DNA from: Flavobacterium cellulosilyticum
Lineage (GTDB): Bacteria; Bacteroidota; Bacteroidia; Flavobacteriales; Flavobacteriaceae
Reading direction: 5' to 3'
DNA: 64,000 bases
NCBI RefSeq assembly: GCF_004349355.1
Contig: NZ_SMFK01000014.1
Span: 45,972-109,971 of the forward strand
Position numbers and translations under genes: made by a program. Shown here piece by piece: positions 1 through 9,695 of the stretch (position 1 is the stretch's first letter; each line of letters starts with the position of its first letter). The notes beneath the pieces are model-generated. The model was given only the letters and a program-made list of their open reading frames with translations, was not told where the DNA came from and did not search any database.

Positions 1-110
1 AATCTCTTGGAAATAATTCAAATTATATAATGAACGGAAACCAAATTATAATTTTATCAAACGGATGTAACTAAACTAAAATTGCTTATGTGAAAAAAAA
101 ACACAAAAAA

Positions 111-142
111 AAGCGCCGAAATGCTGTAACATTTCGACGCTT
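111..142. promoter_or_regulatory. Imperfect hairpin in the leader upstream of PUL 1 susC
   Basis: Two arms, AAGCGCCGAAATG and CATTTCGACGCTT, face each other across a six-base loop with one internal mismatch. The plus-strand 3' side has no T run, but the 5' flank is a long A run, so the structure reads as an intrinsic terminator for minus-strand transcripts and as a plain stem for plus-strand ones. It lies about 90 bases before the susC start. It could be a bidirectional terminator at the edge of a neighbouring gene or a leader structure; its role is not known. Confidence 0.4.
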
Positions 143-231
143 GAATAAATCAAATTTACTCTCTGTAAAAAGTAATTTGCAAGATTCAAAAAACACCAAC
201 TAACCAGTATTAATTAAATCAAACCAAAATT

Positions 232-3200
232 ATGAAAAAACCTGTTGTTAAACAACGATTACTTATTCGAATTATGAAGATAACATTATTTCAATTTGTC
301 TTGGCTTATGTGTTTTCTAGTTTTGCCTTGGCAAATAATATAGCCGGACAAGGAAAATTAGACACAAAAATCACTATTGCAATTTCTGACATGAATTTAA
401 GTAGTGCCTTGTCTAAAATAGAAGATAAGGTAAATGTTAAATTTTCATATAATTCGAGAATGACTCAATTGTCACAAAAGGTAAGTGTAATTGCGACCGA
501 TGAATCGCTATCGAATTTGCTTGCTAAAATATTAACACCGCTTAATATTAACTATATCGAAATAAGCAATCGAATTGTATTACAAAGAGAAAACACTCTA
601 AATGAAGGTCCTAACGTAGATCAAACACAGAAAATACATTTAGAAGAAAACAATACAGACATAACTATTAAAGGTAAAATTACCGACGAACAAGGAATGT
701 CTCTACCAGGCGCCACCATACTTGTTAAAAACACTACCAAAAGTGCAACAACAGATTTAGATGGTAATTATATGATTATTGCTTCAGAAACTGATATTCT
801 AGTAATCTCCTATATTGGATACACCTCCAAAGAGATTCTTGTTTCAGGTCAAAAAACGATTAATATATCCTTGAAAGAAGATGTCTCTAAACTGGATGAG
901 GTAGTTGTAGTTGGTTATGGTACTCAAAAACGTTCCGATATTACAGGATCTGTTGCTTCTGTCCCTAAAGAACGTTTAGAAAACTTACCTGTTACAAATC
1001 TTTTACATGCGATACAAGGTACAACTGCGGGATTAAAAATAGCTCAGGGTTCATCAGTTCCAGGAAGTTCAGCGTCAATTCAAGTTAGAGGAGTTAATTC
1101 CATAAATGCGAGTACAAGCCCTTTGATTGTCTTAGATGGAATTCCTTTTTTTGGTACTACAAATGACATCAATCCAAATGATATTAAATCAATAGAAGTT
1201 CTTAAAGATGCTTCAGCTGTTGCAATCTATGGAACTAGAGGTAGTAATGGCGTTATTTTGATTACAAGTAAAAGAGGTAGTGCTGCTAATGGAAAACCAA
1301 TTATTAAGTATAGTGGATATATAGGTACTGAAGAAATTTCTAATCCGTTAAAACCAATGGGACCAATCGCTTATGTTAAAAAATATGCGGATTTTTTAAC
1401 TGCAAATGGTCTCCCACAAACAGCAGTATTACCAAATGCAGCAGAAGTTGACAATTACAATGCTGGTATCACAACTGATTGGCTAGAAGCAGCAACTCAA
1501 TCTGGTCAAATTCAGGAACACAACTTAAGTATTTCTAGTGGTACAGACAAATTTCAATATTTTATTTCTGGATCAAAATTGAAACAAGAAGGTGTTGTAA
1601 AAGGTTATCAATTTCAAAAAACTAATTTTAGAGTTAATATTGATTCCCAAATAACTGATTATTTGAAAGTAGGAACTTCAGCATTTTTTACTGAAAACAA
1701 TTATGATGGAGGAAGAGCAAATTTTTTATATGCTACCGCTATGAGTCCTTATTCAGTGCCTAAAAACACAAACGGAAGTTATTTAATCTACCCAATGGCT
1801 CCAGAATTATTATTTGCCAACCCCCTTCTAGGACTTGTTACTGATCGCTTGAACAGAGGTAAAAATCTATCAGGTTCTGCTTATGCAGAGGTAAAACTAT
1901 TAGAAGGATTAACCTATAGACTTAATGGTGCTTATACCTATAATCTAGATCGTTTTGCTAGTTATGCAGGTAGAGCAGCTAATGATAATAGTGGTACAGC
2001 AGTTGTTTCAAATGCTGAAACCTCCAATTGGGTTGTCGAAAATATTTTAACTTATAATAAAGACTTTAACAAACATCATATAGATTTAACAGGATTGTAC
2101 AGTGCTCAAAAAGTAGACTATTATAGATCCGAAAGTCGTGCTGTAGGATTTATAAATGATGGATTATCCTATAATAATTTAAGTGCAGGAACAACAAAAT
2201 CAAATTTTTCAAATGCAAATGGGTATTCTTTACTTTCTCAGATGGGAAGAATGAATTACTCCTATGATAGTCGTTATTTATTTACTGTTACAGCCAGAAG
2301 GGATGGATATTCTGCGTTTGGAGTTAATACTAATAAATATGGAATATTTCCTTCTCTAGCTCTTGGTTGGAATATTAAAAACGAGGCTTTTTTAAAAGAT
2401 GTAAATCTTGTAAATAATTTAAAGCTTAGACTATCACATGGAAAAACAGGAAATCAGGCTATTGGAGTAAATCAAACAGCAACTACAGCCAGTACTGTAC
2501 AAGAACCTTTTGATGGTGTGGCTTTTACAGGTATTTTATATAATAATTTAGGTAATGCAAATCTTAATTGGGAAACTACTATATCAAGTAATATTGGTTT
2601 AGATTTTTCATTATTAGAGAATAGAATTGGAGGTTCTATTGAAGTATATAAATCTAAAACAAATGATATTTTACTTAGAAGAAGTATTCCTAATGTAACC
2701 GGATATAGCAATGTTTGGGCTAATTTAGGGAAAATGGAAAACAAAGGGCTTGAAATTACTTTAAATACGGTAAACATTCGTAATGAAGATTTTTCATGGA
2801 AAACTGACTTTAATTTCTCTAAATATAAAAATGAGTTGACAGACTTGTATGGGGATGGTAAAGACGATTTAGGTAACAATTGGTTTATCGGTAAACCATT
2901 GAGAGTAGCTTATGATTATGAAAAAGCAGGAATCTGGCAAGTAGGAGAAGAAGCTCAAATTGCTTTACAAGACCCTGTCGCTAAACCTGGGGATATTAAA
3001 TTCAAAGACCAAAATAATGATGGGAAAATTGATTCAAACGATAAAGTGATACTAGGACAAAGAGACCCAAAATGGACTGGAGGTATGATAAATACATTTC
3101 GTTATAAAAATTTCAATTTTAGTCTATTTATTGAAACCTCCCAAGGAGGCCTAAGAAGTAATAGAGATTTAACTTATGCTGATGAAGCTGGCAGAAGAAA

Positions 3201-3537
3201 TTTACCGGAAGATTTCAAGTATTGGACTGCTGAAAACAAAGATAATTACTGGCCATCGCTTTCCGCTTATAAAAATTATAAAGGTTATAATTTCTGGGAA
3301 GACTATAGCTATGTTAGAATTAAAGATGTGAGATTTAGTTATCAATTCCCAAAAGAAATATTAGGCAAGCATCTTGACGGTGTAACAGTATATACTTCAG
3401 TTAGAAACTTATACACTTTTACAAAATGGTATGGTTGGGACCCAGAAATGGAATATTCATCAAGAGGAGCTGGAGATTGGACAAACAATTATCCTGTTGT
3501 GCGATCTTTTTCATTTGGGGTTAATATAACTCTTTAA
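232..3537 (+). CDS. SusC-family TonB-dependent outer-membrane receptor with STN domain
   Basis: Outer-membrane transporter that imports glycan fragments with its SusD partner, powered by TonB. The order of parts is: signal peptide (to about residue 35), an STN (secretin/TonB short N-terminal) domain at about 45-120, a carboxypeptidase-regulatory-like beta-sandwich at about 145-220, the SusC linker KLDEVVVVGYGTQ, a plug domain, and a beta-barrel to the C-terminal residue. The 1101 residues are normal for a SusC with an STN domain. In this family the STN domain contacts a FecR-type anti-sigma factor, so expression is probably controlled by an ECF sigma/anti-sigma pair. No such pair is in the window, so it would lie to the left. 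susD follows after 26 bases, and the arabinan/galactan-type hydrolases downstream suggest the ligand. Confidence 0.95.
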   Translation: MKKPVVKQRLLIRIMKITLFQFVLAYVFSSFALANNIAGQGKLDTKITIAISDMNLSSALSKIEDKVNVKFSYNSRMTQLSQKVSVIATDESLSNLLAKILTPLNINYIEISNRIVLQRENTLNEGPNVDQTQKIHLEENNTDITIKGKITDEQGMSLPGATILVKNTTKSATTDLDGNYMIIASETDILVISYIGYTSKEILVSGQKTINISLKEDVSKLDEVVVVGYGTQKRSDITGSVASVPKERLENLPVTNLLHAIQGTTAGLKIAQGSSVPGSSASIQVRGVNSINASTSPLIVLDGIPFFGTTNDINPNDIKSIEVLKDASAVAIYGTRGSNGVILITSKRGSAANGKPIIKYSGYIGTEEISNPLKPMGPIAYVKKYADFLTANGLPQTAVLPNAAEVDNYNAGITTDWLEAATQSGQIQEHNLSISSGTDKFQYFISGSKLKQEGVVKGYQFQKTNFRVNIDSQITDYLKVGTSAFFTENNYDGGRANFLYATAMSPYSVPKNTNGSYLIYPMAPELLFANPLLGLVTDRLNRGKNLSGSAYAEVKLLEGLTYRLNGAYTYNLDRFASYAGRAANDNSGTAVVSNAETSNWVVENILTYNKDFNKHHIDLTGLYSAQKVDYYRSESRAVGFINDGLSYNNLSAGTTKSNFSNANGYSLLSQMGRMNYSYDSRYLFTVTARRDGYSAFGVNTNKYGIFPSLALGWNIKNEAFLKDVNLVNNLKLRLSHGKTGNQAIGVNQTATTASTVQEPFDGVAFTGILYNNLGNANLNWETTISSNIGLDFSLLENRIGGSIEVYKSKTNDILLRRSIPNVTGYSNVWANLGKMENKGLEITLNTVNIRNEDFSWKTDFNFSKYKNELTDLYGDGKDDLGNNWFIGKPLRVAYDYEKAGIWQVGEEAQIALQDPVAKPGDIKFKDQNNDGKIDSNDKVILGQRDPKWTGGMINTFRYKNFNFSLFIETSQGGLRSNRDLTYADEAGRRNLPEDFKYWTAENKDNYWPSLSAYKNYKGYNFWEDYSYVRIKDVRFSYQFPKEILGKHLDGVTVYTSVRNLYTFTKWYGWDPEMEYSSRGAGDWTNNYPVVRSFSFGVNITL

Positions 3538-3563
3538 TATTATTAATTAAACTAAGAATCAAA

Positions 3564-5243
3564 ATGAAGAAATATATAAAATTTTTAATTAGTATGGTTA
3601 GCATGATCCTGTTAACTACATCATGTAGTGATTCCTTTTTAGATGAAAAGGTATTAGATGCATTTGCACCACAATCATTGAATGACAAATTAGGTTTTGA
3701 GGCTGCAGCAATAGGCCTTCACAATACTTTTAGTACTATGTACACTACTGATGGAGATCAAACCTTTCTAGGTATGTGGGTATTAGGTACTGATGAAGTT
3801 TGGGCTCCTTCAGGAAGATCAAATGGAATGGCTCGTCCTTATTTTGACTATTCCCAACTTACACCTACAGATGCTGCAGCTAGCAAGGTTTGGACTAGCC
3901 TCTATAAACTTATTAACAATGCTAACATAATCATAAAGTCATCAGAAAGCGGAAATACTGTTGGTATGACTCAAGAAGAGCTAGATGCTTTTAATGGAGA
4001 AGCTCGTTTTTTTAGAGCCTATTCTTATAATATGTTAGCCACACTTTATGGAGGAGTGCCATTAATAACTGATCCAATTTCTGATGCTAAAACTGATTTT
4101 GTGAGAGCTACTTTAGTTGATGTCAATACTGTTATTGAACAAGATTTACTATTTGCAATTAGTAAATTACCCAATATAAATTCATTGGTCCATAAAGGGA
4201 GAATTCATAAGGCAGTTGCAAACCAGCTTTTGGCAGAGGTATATTTAAGATTAAATAAACCCGATTTAGCCGAAGATCAATGCGATGCTATTATTAAAAG
4301 TGAAGATTTCAGACTTGTAACGAGTAGATTTGGAGTAAGAGCAAATAAGTCAGGAGACGCTTTTTCCGACATGTTTATACTGGGTAACCAGAGAAGAAGC
4401 CAAGGTAACAAAGAAGTTATTTGGGTTTTAGAACAAGAAAATCCGACTGACGTTCCAGGAGGGAGCACAGGAAACCCTCAACAACGTAGAGTTTGGGTAG
4501 GAGCATATTATGACCTCCCTGGCATGACAGTTGCTGATACAATAGGAGGAAGAGGAATTGGAAGAATTAGACTAAACAATTGGGTTCTTTATGATCTTTA
4601 TAAAGGTAATGATATGCGTAATTCTAAATTTAATATTCACCGCAAACATTATTTTAATAACACTGATGCGAAATACAGCACTGTATATGGAAAACCCATT
4701 CCTTATGGACAGGATGCCACTTTTAAATTGGCGGATAACAGTCAATTAAAAATATTTGCTAGTGATACAATTTATAAATATGCTCCTTATACTTTAAAAT
4801 GGGGACAATTAGATAGTAGAGATATTTTTGGATATGGTATGAGAAAAGATTTTATCATTATGCGATTGGGAGAAACATATCTACTAAGGGCTGAAGCAAG
4901 ATTTAAACAAACGAATTTATTAGGTGCTGCTGCTGATATTAATGTATTACGTAATAGAGCAAATGCAACCAATGTAAGTTCTAGTGATATCACTTTAAAT
5001 TTTATTTTAGATGAAAGAGCAAGAGAATTAATTGGAGAGGAAAACAGAAGAATGACACTAGTAAGAACAGGAACATTGGTTCAAAGAGCAACTAACTTAA
5101 CAGGAACTGCTCCTCTTGCTGGAGGTGCTATTGAAACCACAAATGGTTTACAAAGTTTTCATACACTTTTACCAATTCCTCAAAGTGAAATAAATCTTAA
5201 TAAGGATGCGGTTTTAGAGCAAAATCAAGGGTATAATAATTAA
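3564..5243 (+). CDS. SusD/RagB-family glycan-binding lipoprotein
   Basis: Surface lipoprotein that forms the lid of the SusC transporter and binds the incoming glycan. The N-terminus has a lipoprotein signal ending in TTSC, with Cys21 as the lipidation site. The N-terminal SusD-like region has the usual TPR-like helices (for example around FNGEARFFRAYSYNML), and the C-terminal RagB/SusD region ends with the typical LLPIPQSEINLN stretch. It is co-directional with the preceding susC, 26 bases away. A strong terminator follows at 5291-5320, so susCD can form its own transcript apart from the hydrolase genes. Confidence 0.95.
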   Translation: MKKYIKFLISMVSMILLTTSCSDSFLDEKVLDAFAPQSLNDKLGFEAAAIGLHNTFSTMYTTDGDQTFLGMWVLGTDEVWAPSGRSNGMARPYFDYSQLTPTDAAASKVWTSLYKLINNANIIIKSSESGNTVGMTQEELDAFNGEARFFRAYSYNMLATLYGGVPLITDPISDAKTDFVRATLVDVNTVIEQDLLFAISKLPNINSLVHKGRIHKAVANQLLAEVYLRLNKPDLAEDQCDAIIKSEDFRLVTSRFGVRANKSGDAFSDMFILGNQRRSQGNKEVIWVLEQENPTDVPGGSTGNPQQRRVWVGAYYDLPGMTVADTIGGRGIGRIRLNNWVLYDLYKGNDMRNSKFNIHRKHYFNNTDAKYSTVYGKPIPYGQDATFKLADNSQLKIFASDTIYKYAPYTLKWGQLDSRDIFGYGMRKDFIIMRLGETYLLRAEARFKQTNLLGAAADINVLRNRANATNVSSSDITLNFILDERARELIGEENRRMTLVRTGTLVQRATNLTGTAPLAGGAIETTNGLQSFHTLLPIPQSEINLNKDAVLEQNQGYNN

Positions 5244-5290
5244 ACACCCATAATGTTTAAATTATATTAAAAAAAAAATAAAGTTAAATT

Positions 5291-5320
5291 AACCCTGTGG
5301 AGTCTTTTCGCGGGGTTTTT
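5291..5320 (+). terminator. Intrinsic terminator after susCD of PUL 1
   Basis: A nine-pair stem (AACCCTGTG with CGCGGGGTT, including two G-T pairs) closes a nine-base loop and is followed at once by a T run. It sits 48 bases after the SusD stop codon and ends the susCD transcript. Read-through or a separate promoter is needed for the hydrolase genes. Confidence 0.75.
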
Positions 5321-5614
5321 ATGTATGTCTCATCCTAAAAAAAAAAATAAAAACAGTTAAATCAGGTCTTTTAATCCATAGTCCTGTATATTTTTATATT
5401 TAATTTTATTTAAACCCAACTATTCTTAGTTTTTATTTAAATAAATTAAACACAAATTTCAAAATAAAATTACACTCCTCATAATTTACTTCCCTTTTTT
5501 TTATCAAGTTGATTTGTTTATATGTGTTTTTTAATTATATTTACAAATGTATATAATACACTTATAAACAAAAATTATACCTTTAATTAAATAACATTTT
5601 CAAAATAAAGTTAA
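5321..5614 (+). promoter_or_regulatory. AT-rich gap with a candidate promoter for the hydrolase operon
   Basis: This stretch has no gene. It carries TTTG at 5513-5516 and TATATTTA at 5536-5543, with 19 bases between them. That fits the Bacteroidota promoter pattern (-33 TTTG, -7 TAnnTTTG) except for the last base. It would start transcription about 65 bases before the GH27 start. The match is imperfect and the region is very AT-rich, so chance is a real alternative. Confidence 0.35.
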
Positions 5615-7459
5615 ATGATCCAATCCAAATTTAACAAAATTGCAATCTCAGTATTACTATTTTTGCTATCCGTTAACACTACAACTGCACAAACAAAAAA
5701 AGACTTTCATGATTGGGCCGCAACACCACCTATGGGTTGGAACAGTTGGGATTGTTATGGTCCAACTGTAACCGAAGCTGAAGTAAAATCCAATGCGGAC
5801 TATATGTCGAAATATTTAAAACCTTATGGTTGGGATTATATTGTAGTGGATATCAGATGGTATGTTGGAAACGATAAAGCACATGGATATAATGAAGAAA
5901 ATCCTGATTATGTATTGGATCAATACGGCAGGTTTATGCCCGCCATAAATCGTTTCCCTTCTGCAGAAGGTGGAAAAGGTTTTAAACCTTTAGCTGATTA
6001 TATTCATAAAAAAGGATTGAAATTCGGGATTCACATCATGAGAGGAATTCCTGTAATCGCCGTAAAACAAAACTTGCCTATAAAAGGCACTAATCTAACG
6101 GCAAGAGATATTTATTCTGAAAAAGACCAATGTCTTTGGTTGCATGATATGTACACGGTAGTTCCAAGTAAGCCAGGAGCTCAGGAATATTATAATTCCC
6201 TTTTTGAATTGTATGCATCATGGGGACTTGATTTTGTAAAAATAGACGACCTTTCTTCACCAATTTATTTTGAAGAAGAAATCAATATGATTCGCAAAGC
6301 TATCGATCGTACCGGTCGTAAAATTGTATTGAGTACCTCTCCAGGAGAAACCCCTATTGCACATGCGGATCATGTTCAAAAAAGTGCCAATATGTGGCGT
6401 ACTGTGGGAGATTTTTGGGATAGTTGGGGACAATTAAAAGAACATTTTGATGTGTTTGAACGTTGGAATAAATGGCGTGCCTATGGTGCTTATCCTGATG
6501 GGGATATGTTGCCAATGGGTCATATTGGTATACGTGCGGAAAGAGGAAACCCAAGAATGACTGCTTTTACCAAAGACGAACAATATACCTTAATGACCTT
6601 ATGGACTATTTTTAAATCTCCATTAATGTTTGGTGGAAATCTTCCGGATAATGATCCTTTTACACTCTCTTTATTGACTAATAAAAATGTGCTAAAAGTG
6701 TTGAATGAAAGCACTAATAACAAACCCCTTTTTACTGATGCAGACAAAGCGGCTTGGATTGCAGATGAACCGGGAACTGGAGCTAAATACTTGGCAGTTT
6801 TCAATACTGCTGACCAAAAAATGATTAACGAAGATAAAGCAGCGTGGAATAGTGGGTTGATTACAAAAGCAACACCCAACCAAAGTACTGCAGTTGACCT
6901 TGATATTTCAGGTGCTAAAAAACTATATTTAGTGGTTAATGATGGTGGTGACAAAACCGACTGGGATCATGCGGACTGGATTGAGCCAACATTATACAAT
7001 GGAAAAGAGTCTATGAAACTTACTAGTTTAAAATGGATAAAAGCAACCTCAGGATGGGAACATCCAAGAGTTAATCAAAGTATCTCAGGTAATGCACTTA
7101 TTGTAAATAAAGTAAAGTATGAAGATGGTATTGGTACCCATTCTAATTCCATTATCGAATTTGATATTCCTGAGGGTTACACCCGATTTAAATCTCTTGT
7201 AGGGTTAGATAACGCTTGCGTTTCTCAAAATACGGGAGCTACCGTTAAATTTTCTGTATTTACAAAAAACCCTTCGGAAACACCTCCACCAGCAAGCATG
7301 AAAATTGCAATCAATTTGAAGGAAATGGGACTTAAAGGTAAATATTCAGTAACTGATTTATGGTCTGGTAAACTTGTTGGTACTTTTTCTGGCGAGTTTG
7401 CACCTGAAATTAACAAGCATGGTGCAGGCTTGTATAAAATCGTTAAAATTTCTAAATAA
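5615..7459 (+). CDS. GH27 glycosidase (alpha-galactosidase or beta-L-arabinopyranosidase) with nested NPCBM domain
   Basis: Exported retaining glycosidase. A Sec signal peptide ends near TTTAQ, followed by a (beta/alpha)8 barrel opening with the GH27 signature TPPMGWNSWDCYG. The nucleophile is Asp211 in KIDD and the acid/base is Asp266 in WRTVGD, matching the family pattern. The C-terminal beta-domain starts with KYLAVFN at about 390, is interrupted by an NPCBM-type carbohydrate-binding module (about 440-550, GIGTHSNS motif), and resumes with LGL-type strands (MGLKGKYSVTDLWSGK). GH27 includes alpha-galactosidases and beta-L-arabinopyranosidases; the arabinose-directed neighbours make the second activity plausible. 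It is the first hydrolase of the set, 40 bases before the GH43 gene, with a predicted periplasmic location. Confidence 0.92.
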   Translation: MIQSKFNKIAISVLLFLLSVNTTTAQTKKDFHDWAATPPMGWNSWDCYGPTVTEAEVKSNADYMSKYLKPYGWDYIVVDIRWYVGNDKAHGYNEENPDYVLDQYGRFMPAINRFPSAEGGKGFKPLADYIHKKGLKFGIHIMRGIPVIAVKQNLPIKGTNLTARDIYSEKDQCLWLHDMYTVVPSKPGAQEYYNSLFELYASWGLDFVKIDDLSSPIYFEEEINMIRKAIDRTGRKIVLSTSPGETPIAHADHVQKSANMWRTVGDFWDSWGQLKEHFDVFERWNKWRAYGAYPDGDMLPMGHIGIRAERGNPRMTAFTKDEQYTLMTLWTIFKSPLMFGGNLPDNDPFTLSLLTNKNVLKVLNESTNNKPLFTDADKAAWIADEPGTGAKYLAVFNTADQKMINEDKAAWNSGLITKATPNQSTAVDLDISGAKKLYLVVNDGGDKTDWDHADWIEPTLYNGKESMKLTSLKWIKATSGWEHPRVNQSISGNALIVNKVKYEDGIGTHSNSIIEFDIPEGYTRFKSLVGLDNACVSQNTGATVKFSVFTKNPSETPPPASMKIAINLKEMGLKGKYSVTDLWSGKLVGTFSGEFAPEINKHGAGLYKIVKISK

Positions 7460-7499
7460 ATAGTCGCTAAAGAAACATAAGTTATATTCCAAAATACCG

Positions 7500-9692
7500 A
7501 TGATCAAAACAAACAATTATAAATGGCTGGGTTTATTCATGGCTCTAAATACGCTTAGTCCAATTTCGGCTCAACAGTTTCCAAAAAAGAAAGCGACTCC
7601 ACCTGAAATCAAGGTTTCTAATAATAATACTAGTGCTTATTTGTTTACCTATTTTACAGGTAATAAAAAAGAAGAAGAACAAATTCGTTTTGCCATCAGT
7701 AATGACGGTTATAATTTTAGAGCATTGAATGACAATAACGCAGTCATCAGCTCCGAAAAAATAAGTGAAACAGGAGGGGTGAGAGATCCACATATCCTTC
7801 GTGGAGCAGATGGAAAAACTTTTTACATGGTGGTAACCGATATGGTTTCGGCCAAAGGTTGGGACTCTAATAGAGCGATGGTCTTATTAAAATCGAAAGA
7901 CTTGGTTAATTGGACTTCGAGTATCGTTAACATTCAAAAAAAATTTCCTGGTAACGAAGATTTACTTCGCGTTTGGGCACCTCAAACGATCTATGATGCA
8001 AAAGCTAAAAAATACATGATTTATTGGTCCATGCAAAACGGAAAAAATCCAGATATTATTTATTATGCATACGCCAATGCAACTTTCACTGATTTAGAAT
8101 CTGCACCAAAACAATTATTTTTCAGTCCTACTAACGGAGCTTGTATTGATGGGGATATCATTTTTAAAGACGGCGAATACCATTTGTTTTTTAAAACAGA
8201 AGGACAAGGAGCTGGAATCAAGATTGCCACTTCAGATAAACTTACGGAAGGCTATGTTTTGAGTGACACTTATGTGCAACAAACCAAAGAAGCTGTTGAA
8301 GGAGCAAGTGTTTTTAAACTCAACAACACTGATGAGTATATCCTAATGTATGATGTATATATGAAAGGGAAATATCAGTTTACCAAAACAAAAGATTTGG
8401 AACATTTCACGATAATTGACCAAGAAGTAACGATGAATTTTCATCCTAGACACGGAACTGTTTTGCCAATCACAGCTGAAGAAGCCGCTAGATTAGAAAT
8501 CAAATGGGGTAATTCAGAAGATATAATTCGATCGGCCAATGCCAAAGAAATCAAAAAAATAAATACTAAAATTGACGTAGAAAATAAATCGGTCTATTTC
8601 TCGGTTAAGCCAAATACAAATCTAAAAGCTTTCAATCCATCGTTTATTACTTATCCAGGTATTCAGGTTCAACCCAATACTCCACAAAACTTTAGTTCAG
8701 GACCGGTACAATATACTATTTCAATCAAAGGCCAAACTTCACAAACTTGGACAGTTTATGCTGCCGAAAATCACAATGCTATTTTAGGGGGTCTATATGC
8801 AGATCCTGATATTATGTATTCAGAAAAAACGAAAAAATTCTACATCTATCCTACTAGTGACGGATTTGACGGTTGGTCTGGTACTTACTTCAAAGCATTT
8901 TCATCTTCAGATTTAGTATGCTGGAAGGATGAAGGTGTTATTTTAGACCTTAATAAAGATGTGAGTTGGGCCAATAGAAATGCTTGGGCACCTTGCATTA
9001 CAGAAAAGAAAATAGGCAACAGCTATAAATATTACTACTATTTCTGTGCGGCACAGAAAATTGGTGTAGCTGTATCCGATAATCCAACAGGTCCTTTTGT
9101 GGATTCTGGAAAAGCATTAATCGATAAACGACCTGCCGGAGCCAAAGGAGGACAAGAAATCGACCCCGATGTCTTCACTGATCCTCAAACAGGAAAAAAT
9201 TATTTGTATTGGGGGAATTCGTATTTGGCTTGTGCTGAACTCAATGATGATATGATTTCTATCAAAGAAGAAACTATCAAAATCATGACTCCAGATAAGT
9301 CATTCCGTGAAGGGGTTACTGTTTTTTATAGAAATGGAACCTACTATTTCTTATGGTCAGAAGACGATACAAGAAGTGAAAATTACAAAGTCCGTTATGG
9401 ATTTTCTAATTCTCCTTTGGGACCTATAGAAATTCCAGAAAAGAATCTTGTAATTGCAAAAGATAAAGAGGCGGGAATACTAGGGACAGGACATAATTCG
9501 GTAATTCAAGTTCCCGGTAAGGACGAATGGTATATTGTGTACCACCGTTTTAATTATCCTAAAGGAAATACTATGGGAGAATCTGCAGGTTACAATAGAG
9601 AAGTATGTATCGATAAAATGGAATTTAATACGGATGGAAGTATCAAACCAACAATCCCAACCCATAAAGGAATTAAGCCAGTTAAATTATAA
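7500..9692 (+). CDS. Tandem GH43 glycosidase (two five-bladed propellers)
   Basis: Exported protein with two GH43-like modules in one chain. After a Sec signal (ending in SAQ), module 1 spans about residues 45-335 and carries the catalytic-type aspartate Asp96 in GGVRDPH. A short beta-rich linker at about 350-425 resembles the Ig-like strands found next to such enzymes. Module 2 spans about 430-730, opens with YADPD (Asp435) and contains the downstream acidic motifs EIDPDVF and FREGVTVF. GH43 enzymes invert the linkage and mostly release L-arabinose, D-xylose or D-galactose from side chains. The next gene (GH51) starts 4 bases after the stop, so both are surely in one operon. Which module is active cannot be told by eye. 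Confidence 0.88.
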   Translation: MIKTNNYKWLGLFMALNTLSPISAQQFPKKKATPPEIKVSNNNTSAYLFTYFTGNKKEEEQIRFAISNDGYNFRALNDNNAVISSEKISETGGVRDPHILRGADGKTFYMVVTDMVSAKGWDSNRAMVLLKSKDLVNWTSSIVNIQKKFPGNEDLLRVWAPQTIYDAKAKKYMIYWSMQNGKNPDIIYYAYANATFTDLESAPKQLFFSPTNGACIDGDIIFKDGEYHLFFKTEGQGAGIKIATSDKLTEGYVLSDTYVQQTKEAVEGASVFKLNNTDEYILMYDVYMKGKYQFTKTKDLEHFTIIDQEVTMNFHPRHGTVLPITAEEAARLEIKWGNSEDIIRSANAKEIKKINTKIDVENKSVYFSVKPNTNLKAFNPSFITYPGIQVQPNTPQNFSSGPVQYTISIKGQTSQTWTVYAAENHNAILGGLYADPDIMYSEKTKKFYIYPTSDGFDGWSGTYFKAFSSSDLVCWKDEGVILDLNKDVSWANRNAWAPCITEKKIGNSYKYYYYFCAAQKIGVAVSDNPTGPFVDSGKALIDKRPAGAKGGQEIDPDVFTDPQTGKNYLYWGNSYLACAELNDDMISIKEETIKIMTPDKSFREGVTVFYRNGTYYFLWSEDDTRSENYKVRYGFSNSPLGPIEIPEKNLVIAKDKEAGILGTGHNSVIQVPGKDEWYIVYHRFNYPKGNTMGESAGYNREVCIDKMEFNTDGSIKPTIPTHKGIKPVKL

Positions 9693-9695
9693 ATA

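Noticed and set aside
2472..2879. 135-codon minus-strand frame inside the PUL 1 susC gene
   Set aside because: It lies fully inside a clear SusC barrel, has no family features and is an antisense shadow.
6520..6954. 144-codon minus-strand frame inside the GH27 gene
   Set aside because: It is antisense to conserved GH27 catalytic and C-terminal domains, with no independent support.
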